From assembly GCA_018821435.1 (NCBI GenBank), contig JAHJME010000022.1, positions 62,001 to 126,000 of the forward strand: a stretch of 64,000 nucleotides of DNA, in the 5' to 3' direction. Made by a program: the position numbers and the translations under genes. Below, piece by piece: positions 17,643 to 26,408 of this stretch. Source of the DNA: Alphaproteobacteria bacterium. Lineage in GTDB: Bacteria; Pseudomonadota; Alphaproteobacteria; Caulobacterales; Caulobacteraceae. Below the pieces are notes generated by a model. The model had not been told where the DNA came from and did not search any database. It saw nothing but the letters and a program-made list of their open reading frames with translations. How positions within the stretch are numbered: position 1 is the stretch's first letter; the number at the start of each line of letters is the position of its first letter.

Positions 17643-18484
17643 AGGCGTTCAATACGCACTTCCGCGGTGGGATTCACGATCCGATCGGCCATGGCCACGA
17701 TCGGCAGCTCGGTGCTGTTCCAGGCCTTGGCCAGCGCCACGGCCTCGGCGGCGGCCCGCGCGGCGCGCTCGGCGGCGTCGCGGGGATCACGGCCCTCCAC
17801 CAGGCCGGCGCCGAAGCTGGCGGTCACCAGGTCGCCGGTGCCCTTGGGCGCCGTCTCCAGGCGCGGGTGGGCGAACAGCACCGCCTCTTCCTTGTCGACG
17901 TACAGCAGGCCGACCTCGCCCTCGCCCGCCGGGGCCGACGTCACCAGCGCGCAACGGCCCAGCGCGCGCACGGCGTCTCGCGCCTGCTCGGCGGTGTCGA
18001 TCTGCTTGTCGGCCAGGAAGGACAGTTCCCAGAGGTTGGGGGTGATCCAGTCGGCCTGCGGCGCCAGACGCGTCTCGATCGCTTCGGCCACCTCATAGCT
18101 GACGTAGAGGCCGGCGGGCGCATCGCCCAGGATCGGGTCGACCAGGACCAGGGGCCGCGCGCCCCAGGCGTCGTTGCGCTCGGCGGTGCGCACCCGCTCG
18201 ATGACGCCGGCGGCGATCTCGACCTGTTCGGGATCCGAGAAGTGGCCGGTGATGATCAGGTCGACCATGCCGAACAGGGCGTCGGCCTCGATGTCCCCCA
18301 GCATCCGGCGGAACACGTCGGGCGAGGTCACCTCGCCGCGGCCGCCCCGGGCCGGGGTGCGGCCGAACATGACGGTCGGCGCCAGGACCGGGTCGATCTT
18401 GTGCGCCGCCAGCACATACTGCTGCGCCGCCCCCCCGATCCGCGAGGCCGCGACAAACGAAGAGAGGATCAGAGCTAGGGGCAC
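17639..18484 (-). CDS. pdxY: Pyridoxal kinase
   Basis: 281 residues, ribokinase-like fold. Phosphorylates pyridoxal to PLP for vitamin B6 salvage. Motifs: LILSSFVAASRIGGAAQQY at the start (alphaproteobacterial variant of the pyridoxal loop), VLVDPILGD at about 125, and LETAPKGTGDLVTASFGAGL with the anion-hole GTGD and catalytic Asp near 222. GTG at 18484 has AGGGG seven bases upstream; a TTG one codon earlier is possible. PLP demand in the neighbourhood includes cystathionine enzymes at 41804-44373, but these are not linked in the operon. Confidence 0.9.
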   Translation of the reverse strand: MPLALILSSFVAASRIGGAAQQYVLAAHKIDPVLAPTVMFGRTPARGGRGEVTSPDVFRRMLGDIEADALFGMVDLIITGHFSDPEQVEIAAGVIERVRTAERNDAWGARPLVLVDPILGDAPAGLYVSYEVAEAIETRLAPQADWITPNLWELSFLADKQIDTAEQARDAVRALGRCALVTSAPAGEGEVGLLYVDKEEAVLFAHPRLETAPKGTGDLVTASFGAGLVEGRDPRDAAERAARAAAEAVALAKAWNSTELPIVAMADRIVNPTAEVRIERL

Positions 18485-18556
18485 CAAAGGCCCCTAGCCC
18501 AATCGCAAAAGCGGAACCAGCGTTCTTCTACCTAAGAAGGTAAACGACCGTCGATT

Positions 18557-19948
18557 CTAGTAGCGGTAGTGTTCCGGCTTGAACGGCCCCTGGGTTGTGA
18601 CCCCGATGTAGTCGGCCTGTTCCTGCGACAGCTTGGTCAGCTTGGCGCCCAGCTTTTCGAGGTGGAGCATGGCCACCTTCTCATCCAGGTGCTTGGGCAG
18701 GGTGTAGACCTGGACGTCGTACTTGGCGCCGTTCTGCCAGAGCTCGATCTGCGCCAGGGTCTGGTTGGTGAACGAGGCGCTCATCACGAAGCTGGGGTGG
18801 CCCGTGGCGTTGCCCAGGTTCACAAGGCGGCCTTCCGACAGCACGATGATCTTCTTGCCGTCCGGGAATTCCACGTGGTGGACCTGCGGCTTGATCTCGT
18901 CCCACTTGAAGTTGCGCAGGCCGGCGATCTGAATTTCCGAGTCGAAGTGGCCGATGTTGCAGACGATGGCGTTGTTCTTCATCGCCCGCATATGCTCGAC
19001 GGTCAGCACGTCCTTGTTGCCGGTGCAGGTGACGAAGATGTCGCCCTTGCCCGCCACGTCTTCCACGGTCTGGACGTCATAGCCTTCCATCGCCGCCTGC
19101 AGGGCGCAGATCGGGTCGACTTCGGTGACGATGACGCGCGCGCCGCCGTTGCGCAGCGAGGCGGCCGAGCCCTTGCCCACGTCGCCGTAGCCCAGGACGA
19201 CCGCGACCTTGCCCGACAGCATGACGTCGGTGCCGCGGCGGATCGCGTCCACCAGGCTTTCACGGCAGCCGTACAGGTTGTCGAACTTCGACTTGGTGAC
19301 GCTGTCGTTGACGTTGATGGCGGTGAAGGGCAGCTCGCCCTTCTTGTGCATTTCGTACAGGCGGTGGACGCCCGTGGTGGTCTCTTCCGACACGCCCTTG
19401 ATGGCGTCGCGGATGGCCGAATAGAAGCCCGGCTTTTCCTTGAGGTAGCGCTTCATCACGGTGAAGAGCGCTTCTTCTTCCTCGTTCTGCGGGTTGTTCA
19501 GGACGCTGGGGTCCTTCTCGGCCTTGGGGCCCAGCACGCAGAGCAGGGTGGCGTCGCCGCCGTCGTCCAGGATCAGGTTCGGATAGCCGCCGTCCGACCA
19601 TTCGAAGATGCGGTGGGCGTATTCCCAGTACTCGATCAGGGTCTCGCCCTTGATCGCGAAGACCGGGGTGCCGGTGGCCGCGATGGCGGCGGCGGCGTGG
19701 TCCTGGGTCGAGAAGATGTTGCACGAGGCCCAGCGCACGTCGGCGCCCAGCGCCTGCAGGGTCTCGATCAGCACCGCCGTCTGGATGGTCATGTGCAGCG
19801 AGCCGGCGATCCGGGCGCCCTTCAGCACCTGGGCCTTGCCGAACTCGGCGCGCGTGGCCATCAGGCCCGGCATCTCGGTTTCGGCGATGTTGATTTCCTT
19901 GCGACCATAGTCGGCCAGCGACAGGTCCTTCACGACATAGTCGGTCAT
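18557..19948 (-). CDS. ahcY: Adenosylhomocysteinase
   Basis: 463 residues. Splits S-adenosylhomocysteine into adenosine and homocysteine, keeping the SAM methyl cycle running. Visible: [41 protein letters not shown] substrate region (DDGGDATLL), [19 protein letters not shown] (NAD-binding GxGxxGxG) and C-terminal [18 protein letters not shown], the invariant end. I start at the ATG at 19948 ([13 protein letters not shown]); a longer frame from 20020 would run through the palindromic operator. NAD cofactor is tightly bound in the family. Confidence 0.97.
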   Translation of the reverse strand: MTDYVVKDLSLADYGRKEINIAETEMPGLMATRAEFGKAQVLKGARIAGSLHMTIQTAVLIETLQALGADVRWASCNIFSTQDHAAAAIAATGTPVFAIKGETLIEYWEYAHRIFEWSDGGYPNLILDDGGDATLLCVLGPKAEKDPSVLNNPQNEEEEALFTVMKRYLKEKPGFYSAIRDAIKGVSEETTTGVHRLYEMHKKGELPFTAINVNDSVTKSKFDNLYGCRESLVDAIRRGTDVMLSGKVAVVLGYGDVGKGSAASLRNGGARVIVTEVDPICALQAAMEGYDVQTVEDVAGKGDIFVTCTGNKDVLTVEHMRAMKNNAIVCNIGHFDSEIQIAGLRNFKWDEIKPQVHHVEFPDGKKIIVLSEGRLVNLGNATGHPSFVMSASFTNQTLAQIELWQNGAKYDVQVYTLPKHLDEKVAMLHLEKLGAKLTKLSQEQADYIGVTTQGPFKPEHYRY

Positions 19949-20019
19949 CTTCAATCCTGGGGCGGAGAGTCTGTGTTGGTGGTCCCTATATCCGCGCGCC
20001 CTTAATGGATCAACAATCA

Positions 20020-20037
20020 CATAAAGAATTCTTTATG
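20020..20037. promoter_or_regulatory. 18-bp perfect palindrome between ahcY and bioB
   Basis: CATAAAGAATTCTTTATG is a perfect palindrome, 71 bases upstream of the ahcY ATG and 69 upstream of bioB. The form is that of an ArsR-family operator. SahR, an ArsR-type SAH-sensing repressor, controls methionine-cycle genes including ahcY in some proteobacteria, so it is a plausible regulator. No experimental support here. Confidence 0.55.
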
Positions 20038-20106
20038 CCTCTGCCGTTGCCGGCCGCAGCGTGACCGGTTTATCCCCGCGCCCTTCCTCCCCCGGAGCCG
20101 CGCGCC

Positions 20107-21102
20107 ATGAACGCCCACGTGAAGCCCTTCGACCCCGCCCAACCCCGCTACGACTGGACCCTGGACGAGGTGGAGGCGCTGTTCGAGCTGCCGTTCACCG
20201 AGCTGGTGTTCCGGGCGGCCGAAGTCCACCGGCGCTGGTTCGATCCCACCGAGCTCCAGCTCTCCCAGCTCCTCTCCGTGAAGACCGGCGGCTGCGCCGA
20301 GAACTGCGGCTATTGCAGCCAGTCCCAGCACTTCAAGACCGCCACCACCGCCTCCAAGCTGCTGGACGCCGACACCGTCATCGCCGCGGCGCGGGACGCC
20401 AAGGCCGGCGGGGCGCAGCGCTTCTGCATGGGCGCGGCCTGGCGCGATGTGAAGGATCGCGACATGCCCAAGGTCGCCGCGATGATCTCCGGCGTGAAGG
20501 CCCTGGGTCTGGAGACCTGCGCCACCCTGGGGATGCTGACCCCCGCCCAGGCCCGGGGCCTGAAGGCGGCCGGCCTCGACTACTACAACCACAACCTCGA
20601 CACCGGTCCGGACTACTACGACAAGGTGGTCACCACCCGGACCTACCAGGACCGCCTGGACACCCTGGCCGCCGTGCGCGACGCGGGCATGTCCACCTGC
20701 TGCGGCGGGATCGTCGGCATGGGCGAGACCCGCCGCGACCGGGCCGGGCTCCTCCACCAACTGGCGATCCTGCCCAGTCACCCCGAAAGCCTGCCGATCA
20801 ACGACCTTATGCCCATCCCCGGCACGCCCCTGGGCGACTCCGAGCCGGTCGATCCGCTGGAGTTCGTCCGCATGATCGCGGTGGCGCGCCTGGTCTGCCC
20901 CAAGGCCATGGTCCGTATCGCCGCCGGCCGCGAGCACATGTCGAAGGAACTCCAGTCGCTGTGCTTCCTGGCCGGCGCCAACTCGATCTTCGTCGGCGCC
21001 CGCCTGCTCACCACCAACAACCCCGGCCGCGACAACGACGACGCCCTGCTGGCCGACCTGAAGATGCGCCCGATGGGGTCGAAGGCGGGGGAGCTCGCGT
21101 GA
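20107..21102 (+). CDS. bioB: Biotin synthase
   Basis: 331 residues; radical SAM enzyme that inserts sulfur into dethiobiotin. Radical-SAM cluster C63-x3-C67-x2-C70 in [16 protein letters not shown]. Second Fe-S cluster region: [11 protein letters not shown] and [40 protein letters not shown] and [28 protein letters not shown] are typical. The terminal part ([12 protein letters not shown]) ends 10 bases before the target duplication of an inserted transposon, so the gene is intact. Confidence 0.97.
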   Translation: MNAHVKPFDPAQPRYDWTLDEVEALFELPFTELVFRAAEVHRRWFDPTELQLSQLLSVKTGGCAENCGYCSQSQHFKTATTASKLLDADTVIAAARDAKAGGAQRFCMGAAWRDVKDRDMPKVAAMISGVKALGLETCATLGMLTPAQARGLKAAGLDYYNHNLDTGPDYYDKVVTTRTYQDRLDTLAAVRDAGMSTCCGGIVGMGETRRDRAGLLHQLAILPSHPESLPINDLMPIPGTPLGDSEPVDPLEFVRMIAVARLVCPKAMVRIAAGREHMSKELQSLCFLAGANSIFVGARLLTTNNPGRDNDDALLADLKMRPMGSKAGELA

Positions 21103-21112
21103 TCGCCGCTGA

Positions 21113-21120
21113 CAGATTTC
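21113..21120 (+). repeat. Left target-site duplication (CAGATTTC)
   Basis: Exact 8-bp copy of the bases at 23447-23454. The 8-bp length matches IS1595-family duplications. It sits directly outside the left end of the element. Confidence 0.85.
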
Positions 21121-21147
21121 GGTGACTATCCCTTAGATACACGTATG
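21121..21147 (+). repeat. Left terminal inverted repeat of the IS1595-type element
   Basis: Begins GGTGACTATCCC; matches the reverse complement of 23420-23446 at 19 of 27 positions, most mismatches being transitions. Confidence 0.7.
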
Positions 21148-21182
21148 CAAGCGTGGCGCTATCTCCTCACAGGAGACGAGCG

Positions 21183-22050
21183 ATGCCCGCCAAGTTCACC
21201 GTTCGTGAGTTTTCAAGCGCTTCCCCGATGACGACGCTTGCCTCCAGCACGTCACGGAAGTCCGTTACGCCTGCGTCACACCTGCGAGAAGTGCGGCGTG
21301 GTGGACGCCACCTTCCACAAGCTGTCGGAGCGCCGGGCCTATTCCTGCGCCCACTGCGGCGCCCACATCTACCCCTGTGCCGGGACCATCTTTCAGGACA
21401 GCCGCACGCCGCTCACACTGTGGTTCTACGCGATCTACCTGTTCGTCACGACGCGAGCGGCAGGGAGCTAGAGTGCCAGCTTGGGTTACTTACAAAACGG
21501 CGTGGCGCATGGGGCACCAAATCCGCGTCCTCATGGCCAAGGCTGACGGCTTTGAAGCCCTCGGCGGCCACCTTGAGGCCGATGAAACCTACGTCGGCGG
21601 CAACGCCGTTGGCGGGAAGCGTGGGCGGGCCTTTGACGGCAACAAGACCGTGGTTGCTGGTCTTTCAGTGCGCGGCGGACGCAAGGTCGCCAAGTTCGTC
21701 CCCGATGCAAAGATGGTCACCCTCAAGGGCTTCATCCTTGAGAATGTCGAGCCCGGCGGGACGATCAGCACTGATGAACATGGCGGCTACAACTTACTCA
21801 CTAGCTACGGCTATGAGCATGGCCGCGTGAACCACTCAAAAGAGGAGTGGGTGCGCGATGAAGCCGACGGGAAAGCCCACCATACGAACACGCTGGAAGG
21901 CTTCTGGAGCTGTTCAAACGGTCGGTGAAGTCCACCCACATCCACGTATCATCGAAGTATATGGACCGTTACCTGAACGAGCTCACGTTCCGGTCGAACC
22001 GTCGTCAGATGAAGAACGCGATGTTCGATCTTCTGATCGGTGTGGTTTGA
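21183..22050 (+). pseudogene. IS1595-family transposase, frameshifted
   Basis: Transposase sequence is spread over all forward frames. MPAKFTVREF (21183) changes frame near 21212 to VFKRFPDDDACLQHVTEVRY, again near 21272 to LRHTCEKCGVVDATFHKLS and a second zinc pair CAHCGAHIYPCAG, again near 21465 (stop TAG 21469-21471) and near 21500, then VTYKTAWRMGHQIRVLM and LGGHLEADETYVGGN (first catalytic Asp), GGTISTDEHGGYNLL (second Asp) and NTLEGFWS (Glu). A last shift near 21910 leads to ELFKRSVKSTHIHVSSKY and the stop at 22048. It ended as an inactive gene with at least four frame disruptions. The typical length would be about 290 residues. Confidence 0.85.
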
Positions 22051-22225
22051 CGTTCTTCGCCAAGCCAGCTTCCACCGCCGGACGTGATGGAGACTGAAAG
22101 CCCAAGTCTCGCAAGCGTGCGTCAGCGAGTTCAGCAAACTCGTCTAAGCGCCCCTGCGCTGTCGCATCCACCAAAGGCAGTTCGAAGGTCAGCTTGGACA
22201 CGGGTAACTCCTGCCCGCTGGTCAT
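21983..22225 (-). CDS. Possible small passenger protein
   Basis: 80 residues from ATG at 22225; the first 60 residues look coding (SKLTFELPLVDATAQG, LDEFAELADARLRDLGF), while the last 20 (RSSSDDGSTGT) are low-complexity and overlap the transposase end by 68 bases. It may have lost its original stop. No family recognised. Alternatively chance, since no clear ribosome site precedes it. Confidence 0.35.
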   Translation of the reverse strand: MTSGQELPVSKLTFELPLVDATAQGRLDEFAELADARLRDLGFQSPSRPAVEAGLAKNVKPHRSEDRTSRSSSDDGSTGT

Positions 22226-22272
22226 GATCTAATGGGGAGGACAGCGCCCAGCCCATTCCGGCCTGGTCCTAA

Positions 22273-22475
22273 CTATCATCGTTCGAGCCCACCGACACGA
22301 TCCGCTGCGCCTCGGTGGGCTGGTTGATCCGCGACGACGACCAGATGAACGCGTTGGCGCCGAACACGGGAGCCATCAACGACGAACGCAGCCTGCAAGT
22401 TTCTGGAGTATCCAGATCCCCACAGGCTGCGTCCTACGCGTTACTCAGCTCAGTGAACCGGGGTTCACTACTTAG
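22273..22475 (+). pseudogene. Frameshifted passenger gene fragment
   Basis: Frame from 22273: LSSFEPTDTIRCASVGWLIR, then DDDQMNALAPNTGAINDE, then QVSG; a shift of one base near 22400 continues as SIQIPTGCVLRVTQLSEPGF with a stop at 22473. Joined, the pieces read as one small beta-rich protein of the kind seen in phage and transposon passenger genes, so this is a broken gene. No ATG is left at its front (CTA/ATC). It converges on the 53-residue gene. Confidence 0.5.
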
Positions 22476-22629
22476 GCTTCTGACCCTTGGTTTGGTCCTG
22501 GCCCAGCGCGGAGGCCGCGAGGGTTTTGGACTGCGCCACGGTCGGCTTCACTTGTCCGGAGAGGACGTTTGAAGCGAGCGTGGAAACCTTGGAAGAAGTC
22601 TGCCGTGGTGGTGGCGGTTTGCCGGCCAT
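22468..22629 (-). CDS. 53-residue small basic passenger protein
   Basis: MAGKPPPPRQTSSKVSTLAS then NVLSGQ, VKPTVAQSKTLAASALGQ and a Lys/Gln-rich tail. A strong GGAGG lies five bases before the ATG (22629). Pro/Ser/Lys-rich with low complexity, probably disordered. Small proteins of this composition recur as cargo in alphaproteobacterial mobile DNA to my knowledge, but no function is established. Too short for routine gene callers. Confidence 0.55.
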   Translation of the reverse strand: MAGKPPPPRQTSSKVSTLASNVLSGQVKPTVAQSKTLAASALGQDQTKGQKPK

Positions 22630-22804
22630 GATGGCCTCCGTGTCTAAGTTTGGGGGTGACGGAATCCGTAGATTCCGCTAGACAGGAGCCGTGAGGGGAG
22701 CCGTTAGGCCCCCCGCACGGCACCGTCTAACAAGGCGGCTTGCCACATGGGATACTCCTGACTTCTGCGCCTGCGACGGCTGGGGTTGGTGATCTCGGAG
22801 AAGG

Positions 22805-23284
22805 TCAAACGGCCTCCTCATCCGAAGCGCCGGACGTGCCACCGTCCGGCGTTTCGTTCTTCTGCCCGAGCACCGCCACGCTGAACCTCCGGTGGAGGTC
22901 GAGGTGCTGAGCTTTGTCTTCTTCAGTAGGCAAGCGCCACAGGCGGCCATTCTGCCCGATGAGCCCCGCCGCTTTCAGGCGGGACAGCTGCGGCGTGATG
23001 GAGCTGCGTTCCACAAACGGACCCCCCATCTTCCGGATGGCCTCAATCACGGAGTCTGTCTCCAGGCCGTTTTCGAAGGACGAGAGCGCGCGCATGACCC
23101 AATCCTTGATCGTGCCGTCCCGAACGAAAGTTGGGCCTCGGGCGCCGATCATGACAGTCCGCCCCGAGGGCGCGCCACTAAGGGCCGCCTCCGCGATGCG
23201 GATTTCATTCAGTTCGTTCCTGAGAGCCCTCATCTGGGTCTCGATCTCCTCGCGGCGCGTGGCCAGATAATCCATCAGTGCCAT
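22805..23284 (-). CDS. Coiled-coil / winged-helix-like passenger protein
   Basis: 159 residues from ATG at 23284 (a GTG two codons up, 23290, is possible). N-terminal 30 residues form a heptad-like coiled coil (YLATRREEIETQMRALRNEL). Residues 55-120 look like a winged helix: GTIKDWVMRALSSFENGL, SVIEAIRKMGGPFVERSSIT then PQLSRLKAAGLIGQNGRLWRL. The C-terminus is acidic. Likely DNA-binding or a regulator. Lies inside the transposon and is intact, hence a candidate cargo regulator; a dyad upstream (23317-23345) could be its operator. Confidence 0.6.
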   Translation of the reverse strand: MALMDYLATRREEIETQMRALRNELNEIRIAEAALSGAPSGRTVMIGARGPTFVRDGTIKDWVMRALSSFENGLETDSVIEAIRKMGGPFVERSSITPQLSRLKAAGLIGQNGRLWRLPTEEDKAQHLDLHRRFSVAVLGQKNETPDGGTSGASDEEAV

Positions 23285-23316
23285 TTCCACGGTGTAGCCG
23301 TCCCAAGTCCGCCTTG

Positions 23317-23345
23317 CAACTGACGCAGCGCGGCTAAGTCAGTTG
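23317..23345. promoter_or_regulatory. Inverted repeat before the passenger regulator
   Basis: CAACTGAC (23317-23324) and GTCAGTTG (23338-23345) form an 8-bp perfect dyad with a 13-base spacer, 32 bases upstream of the ATG at 23284; a third half-site (GTCAGT, 23346 on) overlaps. May be an autoregulatory operator or a hairpin. Confidence 0.45.
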
Positions 23346-23419
23346 TCAGTGCAAATAAAAACCTGTGATCCGCGACGTCGGGCCATTGACCGAATCTAGG
23401 TTTCGAGTCCCTCCCCGCC

Positions 23420-23446
23420 CTTACGTGCGCTCAGGGGATAGTCATC
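23420..23446 (-). repeat. Right terminal inverted repeat of the IS1595-type element
   Basis: Reverse complement begins GATGACTATCCCC and ends in ACGTAAG, mirroring the left end. Confidence 0.7.
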
Positions 23447-23454
23447 CAGATTTC
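23447..23454 (+). repeat. Right target-site duplication (CAGATTTC)
   Basis: Exact copy of 21113-21120. Removing the element and one copy rejoins the bases after bioB with GACCAATCG. Confidence 0.85.
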
Positions 23455-23544
23455 GACCAATCGCCCCGTTAGAGCGCCCGTCGTCGGGACGGCCCTAGCT
23501 CAGCCGTCCTCAGACCCCTATCTGGGAGGCGTCGAGGAGAGCGC

Positions 23545-24471
23545 GTGCAGCCGATCATATCCATCCAGGGCCTGGCCAAGACCTATGCGGGCGGCTTCCA
23601 AGCCCTGAAGGGCGTCGACCTCGAAATCCGCAAGGGCGAGATCTTCGCGCTGCTGGGCCCGAACGGCGCCGGCAAGACCACCCTGATCGGCATCGTCTGC
23701 GGCCTGGTCCGCATGACGGCCGGCACGGTCACGGCCGACGGCCACGACATCCTCAAGGACTTCCGCGCCGCGCGTATGAAGATCGGCCTGGTGCCCCAGG
23801 AGATCTCCACCGACGCTTTCGAGAAGGTCTGGGACACGGTGAAGTTCAGCCGGGGCCTGTTCGGCAAGCCGCCGAACGACGCCCACCTGGAGAAGGTGCT
23901 GAGGGACCTCAGCCTCTGGGACAAGCGGGGCGAGAAGATCATGGCCCTGTCCGGCGGTATGAAGCGCCGCGTGATGATCGCCAAGGCGCTGAGCCACGAG
24001 CCGACCATCCTGTTCCTGGATGAGCCCACCGCCGGCGTCGACGTCGAGCTGCGGCGCGACATGTGGGAGATGGTCCGGGGCCTGCGCGAACAGGGCGTCA
24101 CCATCATCCTGACCACCCACTACATCGAGGAAGCCGAGGAGATGGCCGACCGGATCGGCGTGATCTCGAACGGCGAGCTGATCCTGGTCGAGGACAAGGA
24201 CGTCCTCATGCGCAAGCTGGGCAAGAAGCAGCTGACCCTGCAGCTGCAGGAGCCGCTGACGGCGGTGCCCGCCGGCCTGGACGGCTACGCGCTGGAACTG
24301 GCCGCCGATGGCGCCGAACTGGTCTACACCTTCGATGCCCAGGCCGAGACCACCGGCATCGCCGAGCTGATGAAGCGCCTGGCCGAGCGAGGCGTCGACT
24401 TCAAGGACCTCCACACCCAGGAGAGCTCGCTGGAAGACATCTTCGTCAGCCTGGTGAGGAGCCGCGCATGA
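23545..24471 (+). CDS. ABC transporter ATP-binding subunit
   Basis: 308 residues; nucleotide-binding half of an ABC-2 exporter. Walker A GPNGAGKT at 38-45, Q-loop GLVPQEIS, signature [10 protein letters not shown], Walker [13 protein letters not shown], and switch His in [13 protein letters not shown]. The C-terminal 80 residues form a regulatory extension. GTG start at 23545 is preceded by GAGGAG five bases upstream. Overlaps the permease start by four bases. Substrate unknown; drug or polysaccharide-type exporter of the DrrA/YadG class. Confidence 0.93.
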   Translation: MQPIISIQGLAKTYAGGFQALKGVDLEIRKGEIFALLGPNGAGKTTLIGIVCGLVRMTAGTVTADGHDILKDFRAARMKIGLVPQEISTDAFEKVWDTVKFSRGLFGKPPNDAHLEKVLRDLSLWDKRGEKIMALSGGMKRRVMIAKALSHEPTILFLDEPTAGVDVELRRDMWEMVRGLREQGVTIILTTHYIEEAEEMADRIGVISNGELILVEDKDVLMRKLGKKQLTLQLQEPLTAVPAGLDGYALELAADGAELVYTFDAQAETTGIAELMKRLAERGVDFKDLHTQESSLEDIFVSLVRSRA

Positions 24472-25229
24472 ACCCGCACGCCATCCGCGCCATCTACCTC
24501 TTCGAAATGCACCGCTGGGTCCGGACCATCGTCCAGAGCGTCGCCGCCCCGGTGATCACGACGTCGTTGTATTTTATAGTCTTTGGGGCCGCCATCGGCA
24601 GCCGCATGCCCGAGATCAACGGCATCAGCTACGGCGCCTTCATCGTGCCGGGCCTGCTGATGCTGTCGATCCTGACCGAGAGCATCTCCAACGGCTCGTT
24701 TGGAATCTACATGCCGAAATTCGCGGGCACGATCTACGAGGTGCTGTCGGCCCCCGTCTCCGCCGCCGAAGTGGTGCTGGGCTACGTGGGCGCGGCGGCC
24801 AGCAAGTCGTTCGTCCTGGGGCTGGTGATCCTGGCCACCGCACGGATCTTCGTGCCCTACGAAATCAACCACCCCTTCGTGATGCTGGCCTTCCTGGTGC
24901 TGACCTCGGTGACGTTCAGCCTGTTCGGCTTCCTCACCGGCATCTGGGCCGACGGCTGGGAGAAGCTGTCGATCATCCCGACCCTGGTGATCACCCCGCT
25001 GACGTTCCTGGGCGGCAGCTTCTACTCGATCGACATGCTGCCCGGCGTCTGGCGCACGATCGCCCTGTTCAACCCGGTGGTCTACCTGGTCAGCGGCTTC
25101 CGCTGGAGCTTCTACGGCGTCTCCGACGTCGGCGTCGGCGTCAGCCTGGCGGCCACCCTGGGCTTCCTGGGGCTGTGCCTGGCCGCAGTCACCTGGATCT
25201 TCCGGACGGGCTGGCGGCTGAAGACCTGA
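24468..25229 (+). CDS. ABC-2 type transporter permease
   Basis: 253 residues, six hydrophobic helices in ABC-2 arrangement: [71 protein letters not shown] and the end [20 protein letters not shown] then [15 protein letters not shown]. The [13 protein letters not shown] box is typical of the YadH/NodJ group. ATG at 24468 overlaps the ATPase stop. Forms one exporter with the preceding gene. Confidence 0.93.
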   Translation: MNPHAIRAIYLFEMHRWVRTIVQSVAAPVITTSLYFIVFGAAIGSRMPEINGISYGAFIVPGLLMLSILTESISNGSFGIYMPKFAGTIYEVLSAPVSAAEVVLGYVGAAASKSFVLGLVILATARIFVPYEINHPFVMLAFLVLTSVTFSLFGFLTGIWADGWEKLSIIPTLVITPLTFLGGSFYSIDMLPGVWRTIALFNPVVYLVSGFRWSFYGVSDVGVGVSLAATLGFLGLCLAAVTWIFRTGWRLKT

Positions 25230-25231
25230 GG

Positions 25232-25507
25232 CTACTCGTCTTCCTCGAACCGCGCGGCGACCAACTCGGCCAGCGCGCTTACCGCCTCTTGCGCCTGTTC
25301 GCCCTCGGCCTCGATGTCGATGCAGCAGCCGGGGGCGGCGGCCAGCATCATCAGGCCCATGATCGATCGGGCGTCGACGGTCTGGCCGTCCTTGGAGACT
25401 TTGACTTCGGCTTCGAAGGTGGCGGCCAGTTTAACGAACTTCGCCGACGCGCGGGCGTGAAGCCCCCGCTTGTTGACGATCTCGACGGTGCGATTGGCTT
25501 CGCTCAG
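25232..25507 (-). CDS. ptsH: HPr, phosphocarrier protein of the PTS
   Basis: 91 residues. Transfers phosphate from Enzyme I to EIIA. VNKRGLHARASAKF contains active-site His17; ARSIMGLMML contains Ser48, the HprK target. No ATG or GTG is in frame near the expected start. A CTG at 25507 has GGAGAG seven bases upstream and gives MSEANRTVEIV; I take CTG as initiator. An ATG at 25585 would need 26 extra residues coded within EIIA. In the family HPr links nitrogen-type PTS to carbon and stress regulation. Coupled to the EIIA gene (stop at 25509). Confidence 0.85.
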   Translation of the reverse strand: MSEANRTVEIVNKRGLHARASAKFVKLAATFEAEVKVSKDGQTVDARSIMGLMMLAAAPGCCIDIEAEGEQAQEAVSALAELVAARFEEDE

Positions 25508-25508
25508 C

Positions 25509-25922
25509 TCACTTCTCTCCGGCCAGGACGTAGGAGGCCACCGAGATGTACTTTCGCCCGGCTTCCTGCGCCGCCGCAACAGCATCTTCGAGACTGACCC
25601 GGTTCCGCAGGCTGGCCAGCTTGATCAGCATGGGCAGGTTCAGCCCCGCGATCACCTCAGCCTTGGTCTGTTCCATGACGGAGATGGCGAGGTTCGAGGG
25701 AGTCCCGCCGAACATGTCGGTCAGCAGAATGACGCCCCCGCCGGTTTCCACGCGTCCGCAGGCGGCCAGGATATCCTGACGCCGCCGCTCCATGTCGTCT
25801 TCCGGTCCGATGCAGATGGCTTCCACGGCGGCTTGCGGGCCGACCACGTGTTCCATGGCGTACACGAACTCTTGCGCCAGCCGGCCATGCGTGACGATCA
25901 CGAGGCCGATCATGCCCGACAA
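25509..25922 (-). CDS. PTS mannose-type EIIA domain protein
   Basis: 137 residues, EIIA-Man fold. His12 in IGLVIVTHGRLAQEF accepts phosphate from HPr. LLTDMFGGTPSNLAI at about 68 and GLNLPMLIKLASLRN at about 94 are standard. No fused EIIB/C, so it likely has regulatory roles rather than sugar uptake, as for alphaproteobacterial EIIA-Man encoded with HPr and HprK. Starts ATG at 25922 (ATG at 25913 is an alternative). Confidence 0.92.
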   Translation of the reverse strand: MSGMIGLVIVTHGRLAQEFVYAMEHVVGPQAAVEAICIGPEDDMERRRQDILAACGRVETGGGVILLTDMFGGTPSNLAISVMEQTKAEVIAGLNLPMLIKLASLRNRVSLEDAVAAAQEAGRKYISVASYVLAGEK

Positions 25923-25973
25923 TCCAAGGGTATCCCCACCCGTGACGACGCCTGCGGAGAGGCGCGAGCCGAG

Positions 25974-26408
25974 CTAGATACGCCTCTTGTGCGCCGCGTC
26001 AAAGACCTCCATCGCGCGGCTTAGTTTCGCAGGGGCCGAGGTTTCGAACGGATTCACCGCCAGGAGTGGAATCTCGATTCCAAGGATCGTCTTGGTTGTG
26101 GGTTCGGGCATGCGTTCGGGCGTCTCCAGTCGGGCCATGAAGCCGATCTCGCAGAGCGGCAACGGCTCGACCGTGATGACGTCCAGCCCGCGCACCTCGA
26201 TCAGCCCGCGCAGCGTATCTGGCGCGCGGCCGTAGAGCCGACCCTCGGAAACCCAGACCAGCACCCGGTCGTCGGCCACCAGCCGGAATCCCTGGTCCAA
26301 CGCCCGAAACGCCAGGTCGCTCTTGCCCGACCCGGAGGGCCCCTCGATCATCACCCCCCGCCAGAGGCCCGCCTTCCGCCGCGCGATCAGGCCGGCATGC
26401 AGGATCAT
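25974..26408 (-). CDS. hprK: HPr kinase/phosphorylase, short alphaproteobacterial form
   Basis: 144 residues, only the C-terminal kinase domain of the ~310-residue Firmicutes enzyme. P-loop GPSGSGKS at 23-30; a FRLVADDRVLVWV strand and IEVRGLDVITVEPL (catalytic loop) follow. Phosphorylates Ser of HPr. The N-terminal regulatory domain is absent, a known feature of this clade. ATG at 26408 overlaps the ChvG stop (ATGA), so the kinase is cotranscribed with the ChvG/ChvI sensor system. Confidence 0.93.
   Translation of the reverse strand: MILHAGLIARRKAGLWRGVMIEGPSGSGKSDLAFRALDQGFRLVADDRVLVWVSEGRLYGRAPDTLRGLIEVRGLDVITVEPLPLCEIGFMARLETPERMPEPTTKTILGIEIPLLAVNPFETSAPAKLSRAMEVFDAAHKRRI

Larger units (their letters stand above)
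21121..23446 (+). mobile_element. IS1595-family element with passenger genes
   Basis: 2326 bp between exact 8-bp target duplications. The first 27 bases (GGTGACTATCCC...) and the reverse complement of the last 27 (GATGACTATCCC...) match at 19 of 27 positions, 11 of the first 12. The transposase frame starts 62 bases in and is frameshifted at several places. The right half holds small genes: a frameshifted fragment at 22273-22475, a 53-residue protein and a 159-residue coiled-coil/wHTH-type protein. Passenger genes are known in IS1595-type elements. Family from transposase residues and duplication length; no database was searched. Confidence 0.8.
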
